Shown here piece after piece: positions 16,885-24,448 of a DNA stretch of 33,645 nucleotides. A program made the translations under genes and the position numbers. Source of the stretch: Thalassobaculaceae bacterium (GTDB lineage: Bacteria; Pseudomonadota; Alphaproteobacteria; Thalassobaculales; Thalassobaculaceae). The stretch is from positions 1 through 33,645 of the forward strand of contig JARGOG010000023.1 of the NCBI GenBank assembly GCA_029212785.1, read 5' to 3'. How positions within the stretch are numbered: the first letter of the stretch is position 1; the number at the start of each line of letters is the position of its first letter. The notes below the pieces were generated by a model. The model was not told where the DNA came from, did not search any database, and worked only from the letters and a program-made list of their open reading frames with translations.

Positions 16885-17646
16885 CTAGCCGCCCCAGAGG
16901 CGCACCATGTAGACGACGCTCAGCACCAACCCGAAGATGACCACCAGCCACTTCAGGAGTCGCTCGTCGACCCGCCGGGCGTACCGCCCGCCGAGATAGC
17001 CTCCAGCGGCGCTCCCCGCCATCATCACGGCTGCCTCGGGCCAGGCGATCAGGCCGCCGACGCCGAAGACCAGAATGCTCAGCAGCGTGAAACTCGTGGC
17101 CAACAGGTTCTTCAGGCCGTTGGCGACATGGAACGAGGCGTAGCCCATGACCTGTACGATACCCAGCAGGATGATCCCGAGCCCGGCGCCGAAATAGCCG
17201 CCATAGATCGAGAGAACGAACAGCACGGCTAGAGACAGGGTCCGACTGGCATCCGCTCCCGCGGCCGACAGGAGCTTTCTGCGCAGACTGTCGCCGAACG
17301 CGAACAGCCCGGTGGCGAGCAGGATCAGAAACGGGATCAGGATCATGAAGAGTCCGGGATCCGACACCGTCAGCAGTCCGGCGCCGACCAGCGCGCCGGC
17401 GCCGGAGGTGACCAGCAGCGGCCAGATCGCCGGGCCGACCTCCCGCAGCTCCCGGCGATAGGCCGGCAAGGCGGCGGCGTTCGACGGAAGCAATGCGAGG
17501 TAATTCGTTGCGTTCGCAATAACCGGCGGCAACCCGACCGCCATAAGCGCCGGAAAAGTGAACAGCGTCGCGCCGCCCGCCACCGCATTCCAGGCACCGC
17601 CAAAGATGCCGATCACGAACAAGGACAATCCTGTTTCCAAGGGCAT
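16885..17646 (-). CDS. TauE/SafE-family sulfite exporter-like permease
   Basis: Inner-membrane protein of 253 residues with about eight hydrophobic segments. The first repeat FVIGIFGGAWNAVAGGATLFTFPALMAVGLPPVIANATN carries the G-G-x-x-N/G and P-x-x-A-N-A-T-N signatures of TauE/SafE proteins, and the second repeat IYGGYFGAGLGIILL with HVANGLKNLLAT mirrors it. Members move sulfite, sulfoacetate or other organosulfonates. The frame is open upstream to 17775, but ATG 17646 has AAGGAG at proper spacing and opens on the first helix. A LysR gene diverges 68 bp away and is the likely regulator. The cargo is not proven. Confidence 0.87.
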   Translation of the reverse strand: MPLETGLSLFVIGIFGGAWNAVAGGATLFTFPALMAVGLPPVIANATNYLALLPSNAAALPAYRRELREVGPAIWPLLVTSGAGALVGAGLLTVSDPGLFMILIPFLILLATGLFAFGDSLRRKLLSAAGADASRTLSLAVLFVLSIYGGYFGAGLGIILLGIVQVMGYASFHVANGLKNLLATSFTLLSILVFGVGGLIAWPEAAVMMAGSAAGGYLGGRYARRVDERLLKWLVVIFGLVLSVVYMVRLWGG

Positions 17647-17683
17647 ATGCACTCCTTCCATCCGGTGAGACGTCTGGGATAAT

Positions 17684-17713
17684 TCAAGAATTGAGTTCGA
17701 TAAAATGAATTGA
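17684..17713. promoter_or_regulatory. Candidate LysR operator between tauE-like and lysR-like genes
   Basis: The 68-bp divergent gap holds TCAA-gaa-TTGA (17684-17694), an inverted repeat. A second GAATTGA at 17707-17713 repeats the one at 17688-17694 with 19-bp spacing, close to two helical turns. This is the layout expected for a LysR-type dimer-of-dimers site. The assignment is inference from pattern and position. Confidence 0.35.
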
Positions 17714-17714
17714 T

Positions 17715-18593
17715 ATGAACTTTGGCATGCAGGAAATCGAACATACGGCTCCCAACAGCGACCATCTGCGGACATTCGTCGCGATCGCGGATTGCGGAAA
17801 TCTCACCCAGGCAGCGGCCCGGCTGAACCGCACGCAATCCGCCATCAGTGTCCAATTGAGAAAACTTGAAGACCGCCTGAACGTCACCCTGTTCGAGCGC
17901 CAGGCACGGGGCATGCGGCTCACCGCCAGTGGCGAGGTTCTGCTGCCCACCGCACGACGCGCCCTGGCGGAACTGGACAGAACGGCGCGCCTGTTCGCAA
18001 CGCCGCTCGCCGGACGGGTTCGCGTGGGTCTGCCCGACGATTTCGACGACACGGTTCTTGAAAGCACGCTGGCGATGTTCTCGGCACGCCACCCCGGCGT
18101 CGAGATCGTGGCCACCTCCGGGTGCACAGCGCGCTATCCCGATGCCGTCGCGAGGGCGGAACTGGATGTCGCCATCAGCTCCGGGCCGGATCGCAGGGAC
18201 GGAGACATCCTGAACTCGGAATCGACGGTCTGGGCCTGCGGACCGTCGCTGCACCTGGACGCCACGGCTCCGGTCCCGCTCGCCCTGCTGGACCGGAACT
18301 GCTGGTGGAGGGCCTTGGGGCCGGACGCCCTGGACGTCATCGGCCGTCGCTGGAAGGCCGTCTACAGATGCGGCAGTTTTTCCAGTCTTCGGGCGGCGGT
18401 GCGTGCCGGCCTCGCGGTCGCCCCGCTCCCGGCAGGCAGTGTCGAGACGGGTATGCGCATTCTGGGCGACGCCGACGGAATGCCGCCGCTGGCGACCGCG
18501 CACCGTGCAATTCTGGTCTCCGACAAAGCGCCGCCGGTTCTGGTGACGGCCATGGTCGATGCGCTCCGCGAAACGATGATCGCCAGGCAATAG
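17715..18593 (+). CDS. LysR-family transcriptional regulator
   Basis: LysR-type regulator of 292 residues. The N-terminal winged helix-turn-helix (about 15-75) reads HLRTFVAIADCGNLTQAAARL, then NRTQSAISVQLRKLEDRLNV and LFERQARGMRLTASGE, all canonical. The C-terminal co-inducer domain from about 100 (GRVRVGLPDDFDDTVLES) has the periplasmic-binding-protein-like fold; CGSFSSLRAAVRAGLAVAPLPAG is the usual hinge-proximal part. It diverges from the TauE gene, so it probably controls the TauE/MFS pair and itself. ATG 17715 abuts a repeat element; ATG 17727 is an alternative start. The effector is unknown. Confidence 0.92.
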   Translation: MNFGMQEIEHTAPNSDHLRTFVAIADCGNLTQAAARLNRTQSAISVQLRKLEDRLNVTLFERQARGMRLTASGEVLLPTARRALAELDRTARLFATPLAGRVRVGLPDDFDDTVLESTLAMFSARHPGVEIVATSGCTARYPDAVARAELDVAISSGPDRRDGDILNSESTVWACGPSLHLDATAPVPLALLDRNCWWRALGPDALDVIGRRWKAVYRCGSFSSLRAAVRAGLAVAPLPAGSVETGMRILGDADGMPPLATAHRAILVSDKAPPVLVTAMVDALRETMIARQ

Positions 18594-18682
18594 ACTGCGC
18601 GGGCCGAGGAAGCCGACCGTCGGTTGGCAAGAGCCGCCCGCCACTCCACCATGACCGCCCGATCAATTGACCGGCAAGAGCC

Positions 18683-19723
18683 ATGCCCCTGATCTCCGTT
18701 CTCGACCAGTCGCCGATCCGCGCCGGAGCCACGCCGAGCGACGCGGTGGCCGAAACCATCGAGCTTGCCCGTCTGGCCGACCGGCTCGGCTTTCATCGTT
18801 ACTGGGTGGCGGAACATCATTCCTCCGAAGGTCTTGCCGGGTCGGTGCCGGAGATCCTGATCGCCCGGCTGGCGAACGAGACGACGCAGATCCGGGTCGG
18901 CTCGGGCGGCGTGATGCTGCCGCACTATGCGCCGCTCAAGGTGGCGGAGACGTTCCGGATGCTGGAGGCGATGTATCCGGGGCGCATCGACCTTGGCCTC
19001 GGTCGGGCGCCCGGCTCCGACCAGCACACCGCCCAGGCATTGGCGTATACCCGTGGCGCCATCGGCATCGAGTACTTCCCGCGACAGGTTCAGGACCTGA
19101 GGGACTGGATGGACGGGACGCTGGAGGACGACCACCCGTTCCGCGGCGTCACCGCCCAACCCGCCGGCCCCGCTTCTCCGCCGATCTGGCTGCTCGGCTC
19201 CAGCGATCAAGGCGCTCAGGTGGCGGCTCATTTCGGCACCGCCTTCTCCTTCGCCCATTTCATCACAGAGGGCGGCGAGTCGATCGTCGAGATGTACAAA
19301 CGCCGCTTCCAGCCGTCGAAGACGGTCGCCGAACCACTGGCCAATATCGGCGTCTTCGTGATCTGTGCGGAGACCGAGGAGGAAGCGAAGTACCACGCCG
19401 CATCGCGCGACCTCTGGCGGGTGCGCCTCGACCAGGGACACATCACCCCGATCCCCACGCCGGAAGAGGCGCTCTCCCACGACTTCACCGAGACCGAGCG
19501 GCAGCGCGCCGCCTTCCACCGCCGCCGCAACATTGTCGGCACACCGGATCAGGTGCGCGAAAAACTGGACGAATTGCTGGCGCGCTACGGCGTGGACGAG
19601 GCGGTCGTCGTGACCATCACCCACGACCACCAGGCGCGGCTGAAATCCTACGAGCTGCTGGCGGCGGCCTATGGCCTGGCGCCACATGAGCCCATGGCGA
19701 CCTGGACAAGCGCCGCTCGCTAA
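18683..19723 (+). CDS. LLM-class flavin-dependent oxidoreductase (YhbW-like)
   Basis: Bacterial-luciferase-like FMN or F420 monooxygenase of 346 residues. It follows E. coli YhbW closely in several blocks: FHRYWVAEHHSSEGLAGS, GSGGVMLPHYAPLKVAE, MYPGRIDLGLGRAPGSDQ and PIWLLGSSDQGAQVAAHFG. The C-terminal NIVGTPDQVREKLDELL and HDHQARLKSYELL are also shared. The TIM-barrel is complete. GGCAAGAG lies before ATG 18683. It follows the lysR gene by 89 bp on the same strand, so it could be co-transcribed or under LysR control. Substrate unknown. Its 3' side carries the hairpins at 19742-19805. Confidence 0.9.
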   Translation: MPLISVLDQSPIRAGATPSDAVAETIELARLADRLGFHRYWVAEHHSSEGLAGSVPEILIARLANETTQIRVGSGGVMLPHYAPLKVAETFRMLEAMYPGRIDLGLGRAPGSDQHTAQALAYTRGAIGIEYFPRQVQDLRDWMDGTLEDDHPFRGVTAQPAGPASPPIWLLGSSDQGAQVAAHFGTAFSFAHFITEGGESIVEMYKRRFQPSKTVAEPLANIGVFVICAETEEEAKYHAASRDLWRVRLDQGHITPIPTPEEALSHDFTETERQRAAFHRRRNIVGTPDQVREKLDELLARYGVDEAVVVTITHDHQARLKSYELLAAAYGLAPHEPMATWTSAAR

Positions 19724-19741
19724 GCCATATCCCGTGGCTGA

Positions 19742-19763
19742 AAGCGCACGCGAAGGGGCGCTT
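19742..19763 (+). terminator. Weak hairpin after the flavin monooxygenase gene
   Basis: AAGCGC and GCGCTT form a 6-bp stem around a 10-base loop, 18 bp after the stop codon. No T-run follows, so intrinsic termination is uncertain. Confidence 0.3.
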
Positions 19764-19782
19764 CCCGCCGGCCGATACTGCA

Positions 19783-19805
19783 GGCGCATGACCGGAACAT
19801 GCGCC
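19783..19805 (+). promoter_or_regulatory. Perfect 8-bp inverted repeat upstream of the diguanylate cyclase gene
   Basis: GGCGCATG and CATGCGCC flank a 7-base spacer (ACCGGAA). It is 117 bp upstream of GTG 19923 and 59 bp after the previous stop. It could be a terminator stem without a T-run, or an operator dyad for the cyclase gene. Confidence 0.4.
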
Positions 19806-19848
19806 CGTAACCGGATGTTAACCTGACTGAGTGATCTCATAGGGAATA

Positions 19849-19872
19849 CGGCAACCCTCAAGGGTGTCGCCG
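19849..19872 (+). promoter_or_regulatory. Possible leader hairpin of the diguanylate cyclase gene
   Basis: CGGC (19849-19852) can pair with GCCG (19869-19872), and ACCCT (19854-19858) with AGGGT (19861-19865), giving an imperfect hairpin about 50 bases before the start. The motif does not match a c-di-GMP riboswitch. Confidence 0.25.
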
Positions 19873-19922
19873 TCCGGTCGGGCCGAGGGTCGAGCACCGA
19901 TATCTCAAGGAGACGCGTTCGA

Positions 19923-20882
19923 GTGCGCAGCAGGATCCTCATCTGTGAAGACGAGCCGTTGACGGCCTCCATGCTGGAGTTGTTCGTTCAGACCCTCGGC
20001 GAGGTGACGATCGCCAATACGCGGGAAGCCGCGCTCGTGGCCGCCGACCGGTTCAAACCGGATATCATCCTGATGGATATTCAGATCGCCGGGAGCGACG
20101 GGCTCGACCTCTGCCGAGAGCTCAAGGCGAAACCTGAAACGGCCGACATCCCGGTGATCTTCATCACCGCTCTCGAGGACTCGAAGGATGAAGAAGCCGG
20201 CTTCGAGGTCGGTGGCGTCGACTACATCCGCAAGCCCGTGAACCCGTACACGACGCGCGCGCGCATCAAAACGCATCTCGAGTTGAAGGCCGTAAGGGAC
20301 AAGCTGGCGTCGCTCGCCCTGCGGGATGGACTGACCGGCGTGCTGAATCGTCGGGCGTTCGATCAGAAACTCGAGGCCGACGTCCTCAGATCGGCCCGCC
20401 ATACCCAGCCCCTGGCGGTGGCAATGATCGATGTGGATCATTTCAAGGCCTTCAACGACCAGTATGGCCACCTGGCGGGAGACGACTGCCTGAAAACGAT
20501 CGCCCAGACCCTGCAGGCCGGCGTTCGCGATTCCGAGGACACGGTCGCGAGATACGGCGGCGAAGAATTCGCCGTCATCCTCTACGGCGGAACGTCCTCG
20601 TTGGCTTTCGAACGCTTGAACCAGCTCCGAGCCGCGATAAGAACACTCGAGATTCCGCACGAAAAGTCGCCTGTGGCGCCGGTCGTCACGATCAGTGTGG
20701 GAGTGGCCTGCGGGCAGCTCGACGGTATGTGCGCGCCCACTGATATTCTCGCGGTGGCCGATGCGGCTCTCTACGACGCCAAGACGTCCGGCCGAGACCG
20801 CGTCGTTATCCGGGAATTGGGCGCCCCGGGCGGGGCCGAAGATGGGGCCGCCGGCGCTCCTCCAGGGCAGCGCCCGATCTGA
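19923..20882 (+). CDS. Response regulator with REC and GGDEF domains (diguanylate cyclase)
   Basis: A 319-residue soluble signal protein. REC (about 3-120) has acidic Asp10/Glu11, phospho-acceptor Asp52 in ILMDIQIAGSDG, Thr82 and Lys104 (YIRKPVNP). GGDEF (about 132-297) has metal-binding Asp170 and an intact GGEEF at 212-216, so it should make c-di-GMP when phosphorylated. The product-inhibition I-site, RxxD with the Asp five residues before GGEEF, is absent: the sequence is DSED (203-206) with Arg one place off. The start is GTG 19923 with AAGGAG about 10 bases upstream. No partner histidine kinase is adjacent, so its input is not seen. The C-terminal 20 residues are a Gly/Ala/Pro-rich tail. 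Confidence 0.93.
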   Translation: MRSRILICEDEPLTASMLELFVQTLGEVTIANTREAALVAADRFKPDIILMDIQIAGSDGLDLCRELKAKPETADIPVIFITALEDSKDEEAGFEVGGVDYIRKPVNPYTTRARIKTHLELKAVRDKLASLALRDGLTGVLNRRAFDQKLEADVLRSARHTQPLAVAMIDVDHFKAFNDQYGHLAGDDCLKTIAQTLQAGVRDSEDTVARYGGEEFAVILYGGTSSLAFERLNQLRAAIRTLEIPHEKSPVAPVVTISVGVACGQLDGMCAPTDILAVADAALYDAKTSGRDRVVIRELGAPGGAEDGAAGAPPGQRPI

Positions 20883-20895
20883 CCCGCAGCGGGTC
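20881..20895. terminator. Hairpin between convergent diguanylate cyclase and RsmI-like genes
   Basis: GACCCGC-A-GCGGGTC is a perfect inverted repeat that begins in the TGA of the cyclase gene and fills most of the 19-bp gap between the two stops. It could act in both directions, but it has no T-run. Confidence 0.4.
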
Positions 20896-20901
20896 GACGG
20901 G

Positions 20902-21600
20902 CTATTCGACGTCGAACCAGTCGTCGGGAACCTCGGCGCCGGCGATCACCAGACAGCACTCGCCGGTCGGCTGATTGCCGCGGCCTTCCAGGAACGCCTT
21001 CACCTCCGACAGGCGCCCGCGCACCACCTCCTCGTGCAGTTTGGTGAGTTCACGGGCCAGTGCCGCCGGACGGTCGCCATAGACCTCCATCGCCGCATCC
21101 ACCAGCTTGCCGATCCGGTACGGGCTCTCGTACAGCACCAGGGTATGCGGGCTGGCGATGTCGACCTCCAGGAACCGCGCCCGCTGACCCGACTTCTTTG
21201 GTGGGAAGCCGCGGAATGTAATGCCGTGCACCGGCAGGCCGGACAGCACCGCCGCCATCACGAAGGCCGCCGGCCCCGGCACCATGGTCACGGCAACGCC
21301 GGCCTTGGCCGCCGCGCGCACCAGGGTGAAGCCCGGATCGCTGACCCCCGGCGTGCCGCCATCGGTCGCCACCGCGACCCGCTGGCCCTGCCCGGCCCAG
21401 TCGACCAGGGTGGCCGCCATCTGACGCTCGTTGTGCTCATGATAGGCAACCATGCGCTTCTTCAGACCCGCCGCCTGCAACAGCCGGCCGGTGCGCCGTG
21501 TATCCTCCGCCGCCACCACGTCCGCCTTCTCGAACGCCTCCTTGGCGCGCGGGCTCAGGTCGTCGAGGTTGCCGATCGGTGTGGCCACCAGTTCGATCAT
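20902..21600 (-). CDS. rsmI: RsmI-like tetrapyrrole-methylase-fold RNA methyltransferase, short form
   Basis: SAM-dependent methyltransferase of the RsmI family, which 2'-O-methylates C1402 of 16S rRNA. Key blocks are LVATPIGNLDDLSPRAKEA, DVVAAEDTRRTGRLL, VAYHEHNER, the TDGGTPGVSDPG loop and MVPGPAAFVMAAVLSGLP. Also conserved are FRGFPPKKSGQRARFL, LYESPYRI and the ARELTKLHEEVVRG strand. It is only 232 residues: the chain stops at GECCLVIAGAEVP and lacks the roughly 45-residue C-terminal helical domain of E. coli RsmI. It may thus be a short paralogue, and the exact target is uncertain. ATG 21600 overlaps the upstream TGA as ATGA. Last gene of the methyltransferase cluster. Confidence 0.82.
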   Translation of the reverse strand: MIELVATPIGNLDDLSPRAKEAFEKADVVAAEDTRRTGRLLQAAGLKKRMVAYHEHNERQMAATLVDWAGQGQRVAVATDGGTPGVSDPGFTLVRAAAKAGVAVTMVPGPAAFVMAAVLSGLPVHGITFRGFPPKKSGQRARFLEVDIASPHTLVLYESPYRIGKLVDAAMEVYGDRPAALARELTKLHEEVVRGRLSEVKAFLEGRGNQPTGECCLVIAGAEVPDDWFDVE

Positions 21601-22568
21601 ACGGTCTCTCCAGTGGGCTGTTTCCTGATCCGGCAGACGAAGAACGCCTCCAGGAAGTCGCTCGGCACCACGCGCATGGCGTGGACCAGATCCGGATGGT
21701 AGCCGCGACCCTCCCAGCGCGCGAGGCCGGGGCGGCCTTCCGGCACATCGATACCGATCGGCTCGATCACCGCATCCGCGTTGTGACGCACCAGATGGTC
21801 GACCGGCGCCTCGTTCTCCTCCGGCGCGATGGTGCAGGTCGAATAGACCAGCACGCCGCCGGGCCGGAGCTTCTTGAACGCCGCCACCAACATGCGCTGT
21901 TGCAGCCGGCTCATCTTCTCGATGCGGTCCGGCGTCCAGAATTTCAGCGCGTCGGGCCGCGAGAGATCCGCCATGCCCTCGCCGGAACATTGGGCGTCGA
22001 GCAGGATGCGGTCGAAATCCGCCGCGAGAAACTTATCCAGATACTGGCCCTGGATTTCGGTCATATCGGCAACATCAACATTCAGTAAATCAATAACTTC
22101 CCGAAGTTTCTTCAACCGAACTCTAATTCCATCATTGACGTGCAGGCGCGCCTTGTTGCCGGTCAGGGCCGCGATATGCGCGGCCTTGCCGCCCGGCGAG
22201 GAACAGACGTCGAGAATGTCCTCGCCGATCTCCGGCCGCATGGCGAGGCCGGGGATCAACGAGGAGGCATTCATCACATAGACCTCGCCCGCCGCATGAA
22301 TCGCGCTCTCGGTCACCGCCTTGCGGTCGCCGAGGATGTGGAAGGCGTTTTCGCACCACGGGATCGCCACCACTTCGGTCAAACCTTCGAGATCGGCGCG
22401 GATCGCGTCGACGGATCGATCCTTCAGCGGATTGATCCGAACACTGGAGCGCAGGCCGCCGCTTGCCAGCCGTTCCGCCTCATGGGGTTTCACCGCCCAG
22501 ACCGCGGCGGCGCGGGCGAGGAAGGCATCACGGCGGCGTTGATCGGCCGGATGGAGACGTTTGGCCAT
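21597..22568 (-). CDS. RsmB/NOP-family RNA (cytosine-5) methyltransferase
   Basis: Class I m5C methyltransferase of the RsmB/RsmF/NOL1 type, 323 residues. SAM motif I is ILDVCSSPGGKAAHIAAL (118-135). The two catalytic cysteines are Cys194 in LLDAQCSGEG (motif IV, here Gln in place of the normal proline of DAPCSG) and Cys245 in VYSTCTIAPEENE (motif VI). There is no NusB-like N-terminal domain as in RsmB and no clear PUA domain as in RsmF, so the target could be rRNA or tRNA. ATG 22568 directly follows the TrmH-like stop at 22570; the 10-residue longer start is rejected. Bases 22063-22138 are strikingly AT-rich with rare codons. Confidence 0.85.
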   Translation of the reverse strand: MAKRLHPADQRRRDAFLARAAAVWAVKPHEAERLASGGLRSSVRINPLKDRSVDAIRADLEGLTEVVAIPWCENAFHILGDRKAVTESAIHAAGEVYVMNASSLIPGLAMRPEIGEDILDVCSSPGGKAAHIAALTGNKARLHVNDGIRVRLKKLREVIDLLNVDVADMTEIQGQYLDKFLAADFDRILLDAQCSGEGMADLSRPDALKFWTPDRIEKMSRLQQRMLVAAFKKLRPGGVLVYSTCTIAPEENEAPVDHLVRHNADAVIEPIGIDVPEGRPGLARWEGRGYHPDLVHAMRVVPSDFLEAFFVCRIRKQPTGETV

Positions 22569-22569
22569 C

Positions 22570-23379
22570 CTATTCCAGCCCCCCAGCCCCACCGGCAAGC
22601 GCGTGCAGCATGATCGCCGTCGCCGCGGCCAGGTTCAGACTGTCGGCGCCGGGCCGCATCGGGATGCGCACAAGCGTGTCGCAGGCTTTCGCAATTTCCG
22701 GCGGCAGTCCGGCCTGCTCATTGCCCATCAGCAGCACGGTCGGCGTGCTGGCACGCAGTCCCTCCGGTCGGTGCGGTCCGGCAAGATGGGTGCCGACGAC
22801 CCGACCCGGCCAGGACGCGCGCCAGGCCAGGAACGCCGCCGCGTCGCAGCGGATCATCGGCACATTGACGATCGCGCCCATGGTCGCGCGCACGGCCTCG
22901 ACCGAGAACGGGTCGACGGTATGGCCGATCAGGATCACGCCCCGGGCGCCGAAGGCATCGGCGCTGCGCATCACCGATCCGAGGTTGCCGGGATCCCGAA
23001 CGCTCTCCAACGCCACCCACAGCGCACCCGGCCCGGCCGTCACCGAGGCGAGCGGGCTGGTCTTCTGCTCGATCACGGCGATCACGCTCTGGGCGTTGTC
23101 GCGTCGGGCGATGCGGGTCATGAGCTCGCCGCTGACGGTGATCACCCGCCCTCCAGCATCGAGGCAGGCCAGCCGGGCCTCCTCCAGCACCGGACTAGAA
23201 GTCTGTTGGTCGGCGACGACGAGTCGGCGGATCATCCAGCCGGCGCGCGCGGCCTCGACCACATGGCGCAGCCCCTCGGAGAGGAAGGCGTTCTGCTCTT
23301 GCCGGCCCTTCTTGGTACTGAGCGCGCGGATCGCCTTGATCTCGGGGTTGGCGGCACTGGTGATGACGGTGTCAGCCAT
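22570..23379 (-). CDS. TrmH/SpoU-family RNA 2'-O-methyltransferase
   Basis: SPOUT-fold RNA ribose methyltransferase of 269 residues. A substrate-binding N-terminal domain (TSAANPEIKAIRALSTKKGR, about 7-26, and FLSEGLRHVVEAARAG) precedes the three SPOUT motifs: motif 1 RDPGNLGSVMRSADAFGA (128-145) with Asn132 and Arg138, motif 2 LLMGNEQAGLP (216-226) and motif 3 IPMRPGADSLNLAAATAI (239-256). The target could be 23S rRNA (as in RlmB or TsnR) or tRNA. ATG 23379 overlaps the end of the RlmI-like gene by 8 bases; the next gene starts immediately after its stop. This overlap pattern indicates tight co-translation in the cluster. Confidence 0.9.
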   Translation of the reverse strand: MADTVITSAANPEIKAIRALSTKKGRQEQNAFLSEGLRHVVEAARAGWMIRRLVVADQQTSSPVLEEARLACLDAGGRVITVSGELMTRIARRDNAQSVIAVIEQKTSPLASVTAGPGALWVALESVRDPGNLGSVMRSADAFGARGVILIGHTVDPFSVEAVRATMGAIVNVPMIRCDAAAFLAWRASWPGRVVGTHLAGPHRPEGLRASTPTVLLMGNEQAGLPPEIAKACDTLVRIPMRPGADSLNLAAATAIMLHALAGGAGGLE

Positions 23380-24262
23380 GCCGGTCCCAGCGCACATAGA
23401 GAGAGGTTGGCAGCAGGCGCCCGCTGCCCTCCTCGCGGATCGTCATCTCGCCATGGACGATCGCCCCGCCGAGCCCGCCCAGCGCATCTTCCACGAGCCG
23501 CCTGAGCGTGATCGCCGAGAGGTGGGTGGCATAAGCCGTCAACACCATGAAGGACGAGCCGTCATCGAGCATCGCCCGCACGTCGGCGAGCAGTCCCGGC
23601 AATTGCTCCTCCAGTCGCCAGACCTCGTTCTTCGGGCCGCGACCGTATTTCGGCGGGTCGAGGACGATCCCGTCATAGCGGTTGCCGCGTCGGACCTCAC
23701 GGGCGGCGAACCGGGCGGCGTCGTCGCAGATCCAGCGCAGCGGCGCTGCCTCCAGGCCAGAGGCCTCCTGGTTCGTTCGCGCCCAGGCGATCGCCTTCTT
23801 GGAGGCGTCCACATGGGTCACCATCGCCCCTCTGGTCGCCGGGATCAGCGAGGCGAGGCCGGTATAGCCGAACAGGTTCAGCAGGCTGAACCCGGCGCCC
23901 ACGCGGTCGGCCATGAAGTCCCAGTGCACCCGCTGCTCGGGAAACAGGCCGACATGACGGAAGGTGGTAAGCTGAGCTTCGCAGCGCGCGTCTCCGTAGG
24001 AGAGCGGCCACACGCCTTCGGCATGCGGCGTCACGATGTCCCAGCGCCCCTGCCCCTCCTCGTCCTTGCCACCGAGAAAACGGGCATCGGCGGCAGCCCA
24101 GGCGTCGGCATCCCGGCTGCGCGCCCACAGCGCCTGGCTGTCCGGGCGGTCGAGCAGGCGCGAGCCGAAGCGTTCGAGCTTGCGCCCCGCGCCGCTGTCC
24201 AGCAGGGCGTAGTCGCTCCAGGGCTCGGCAACGAGCGTTTCGGAGGGCAGGACGTCCGACAC
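23372..24262 (-). CDS. Class I SAM-dependent methyltransferase, RlmI-like
   Basis: About 296 residues. The N-terminal DYALLDSGAGRKLERFGSRLLDRP matches the RlmI/RlmK-related methyltransferases found beside SpoU genes. Motif I is LLNLFGYTG (about 128-136), motif II THVDASKKAIAWARTNQEASG, and catalytic motif IV is IVLDPPKYGRG (about 199-209). The PUA domain of E. coli RlmI is missing. There is no ATG near the front: the frame opens at GTG 24379, but homology starts about 14 residues after GTG 24262, so I use that; the true start could lie anywhere between them. It is the first of four overlapping or abutting methyltransferase genes, with m5C-type modification of rRNA likely but unproven. Confidence 0.82.
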   Translation of the reverse strand: MSDVLPSETLVAEPWSDYALLDSGAGRKLERFGSRLLDRPDSQALWARSRDADAWAAADARFLGGKDEEGQGRWDIVTPHAEGVWPLSYGDARCEAQLTTFRHVGLFPEQRVHWDFMADRVGAGFSLLNLFGYTGLASLIPATRGAMVTHVDASKKAIAWARTNQEASGLEAAPLRWICDDAARFAAREVRRGNRYDGIVLDPPKYGRGPKNEVWRLEEQLPGLLADVRAMLDDGSSFMVLTAYATHLSAITLRRLVEDALGGLGGAIVHGEMTIREEGSGRLLPTSLYVRWDRHG

Positions 24263-24448
24263 GGCGGCAAACTCGTCAGGTTGCGAAGCGCGCGACAATA
24301 GCGCCGGCGTTCCGCAATTCCAAACCTCCACGACACGGACCGGTCCCGCCCCCTTCCCCAACCCGCGGGGCGGCGTCACAGTCGGCCGTCGAGACTGGCG
24401 GCGGACACTGACTCGGGCTCGGGATGACCGGATGGGAAATACGCGTCC

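Noticed and set aside
19724-19922. c-di-GMP (GEMM) riboswitch before the diguanylate cyclase
   Set aside because: Hairpins are present, but the conserved GEMM core and tetraloop-receptor sequence are not seen.
18362-19972. 536-residue minus-strand frame opposite the flavin monooxygenase gene
   Set aside because: Antisense shadow; the plus-strand protein has full YhbW-like conservation.
22463-24301. 612-residue plus-strand frame across the TrmH-like and RlmI-like genes
   Set aside because: Shadow of high-GC coding DNA on the other strand; low-complexity Arg/Ser/Pro composition and no motif.
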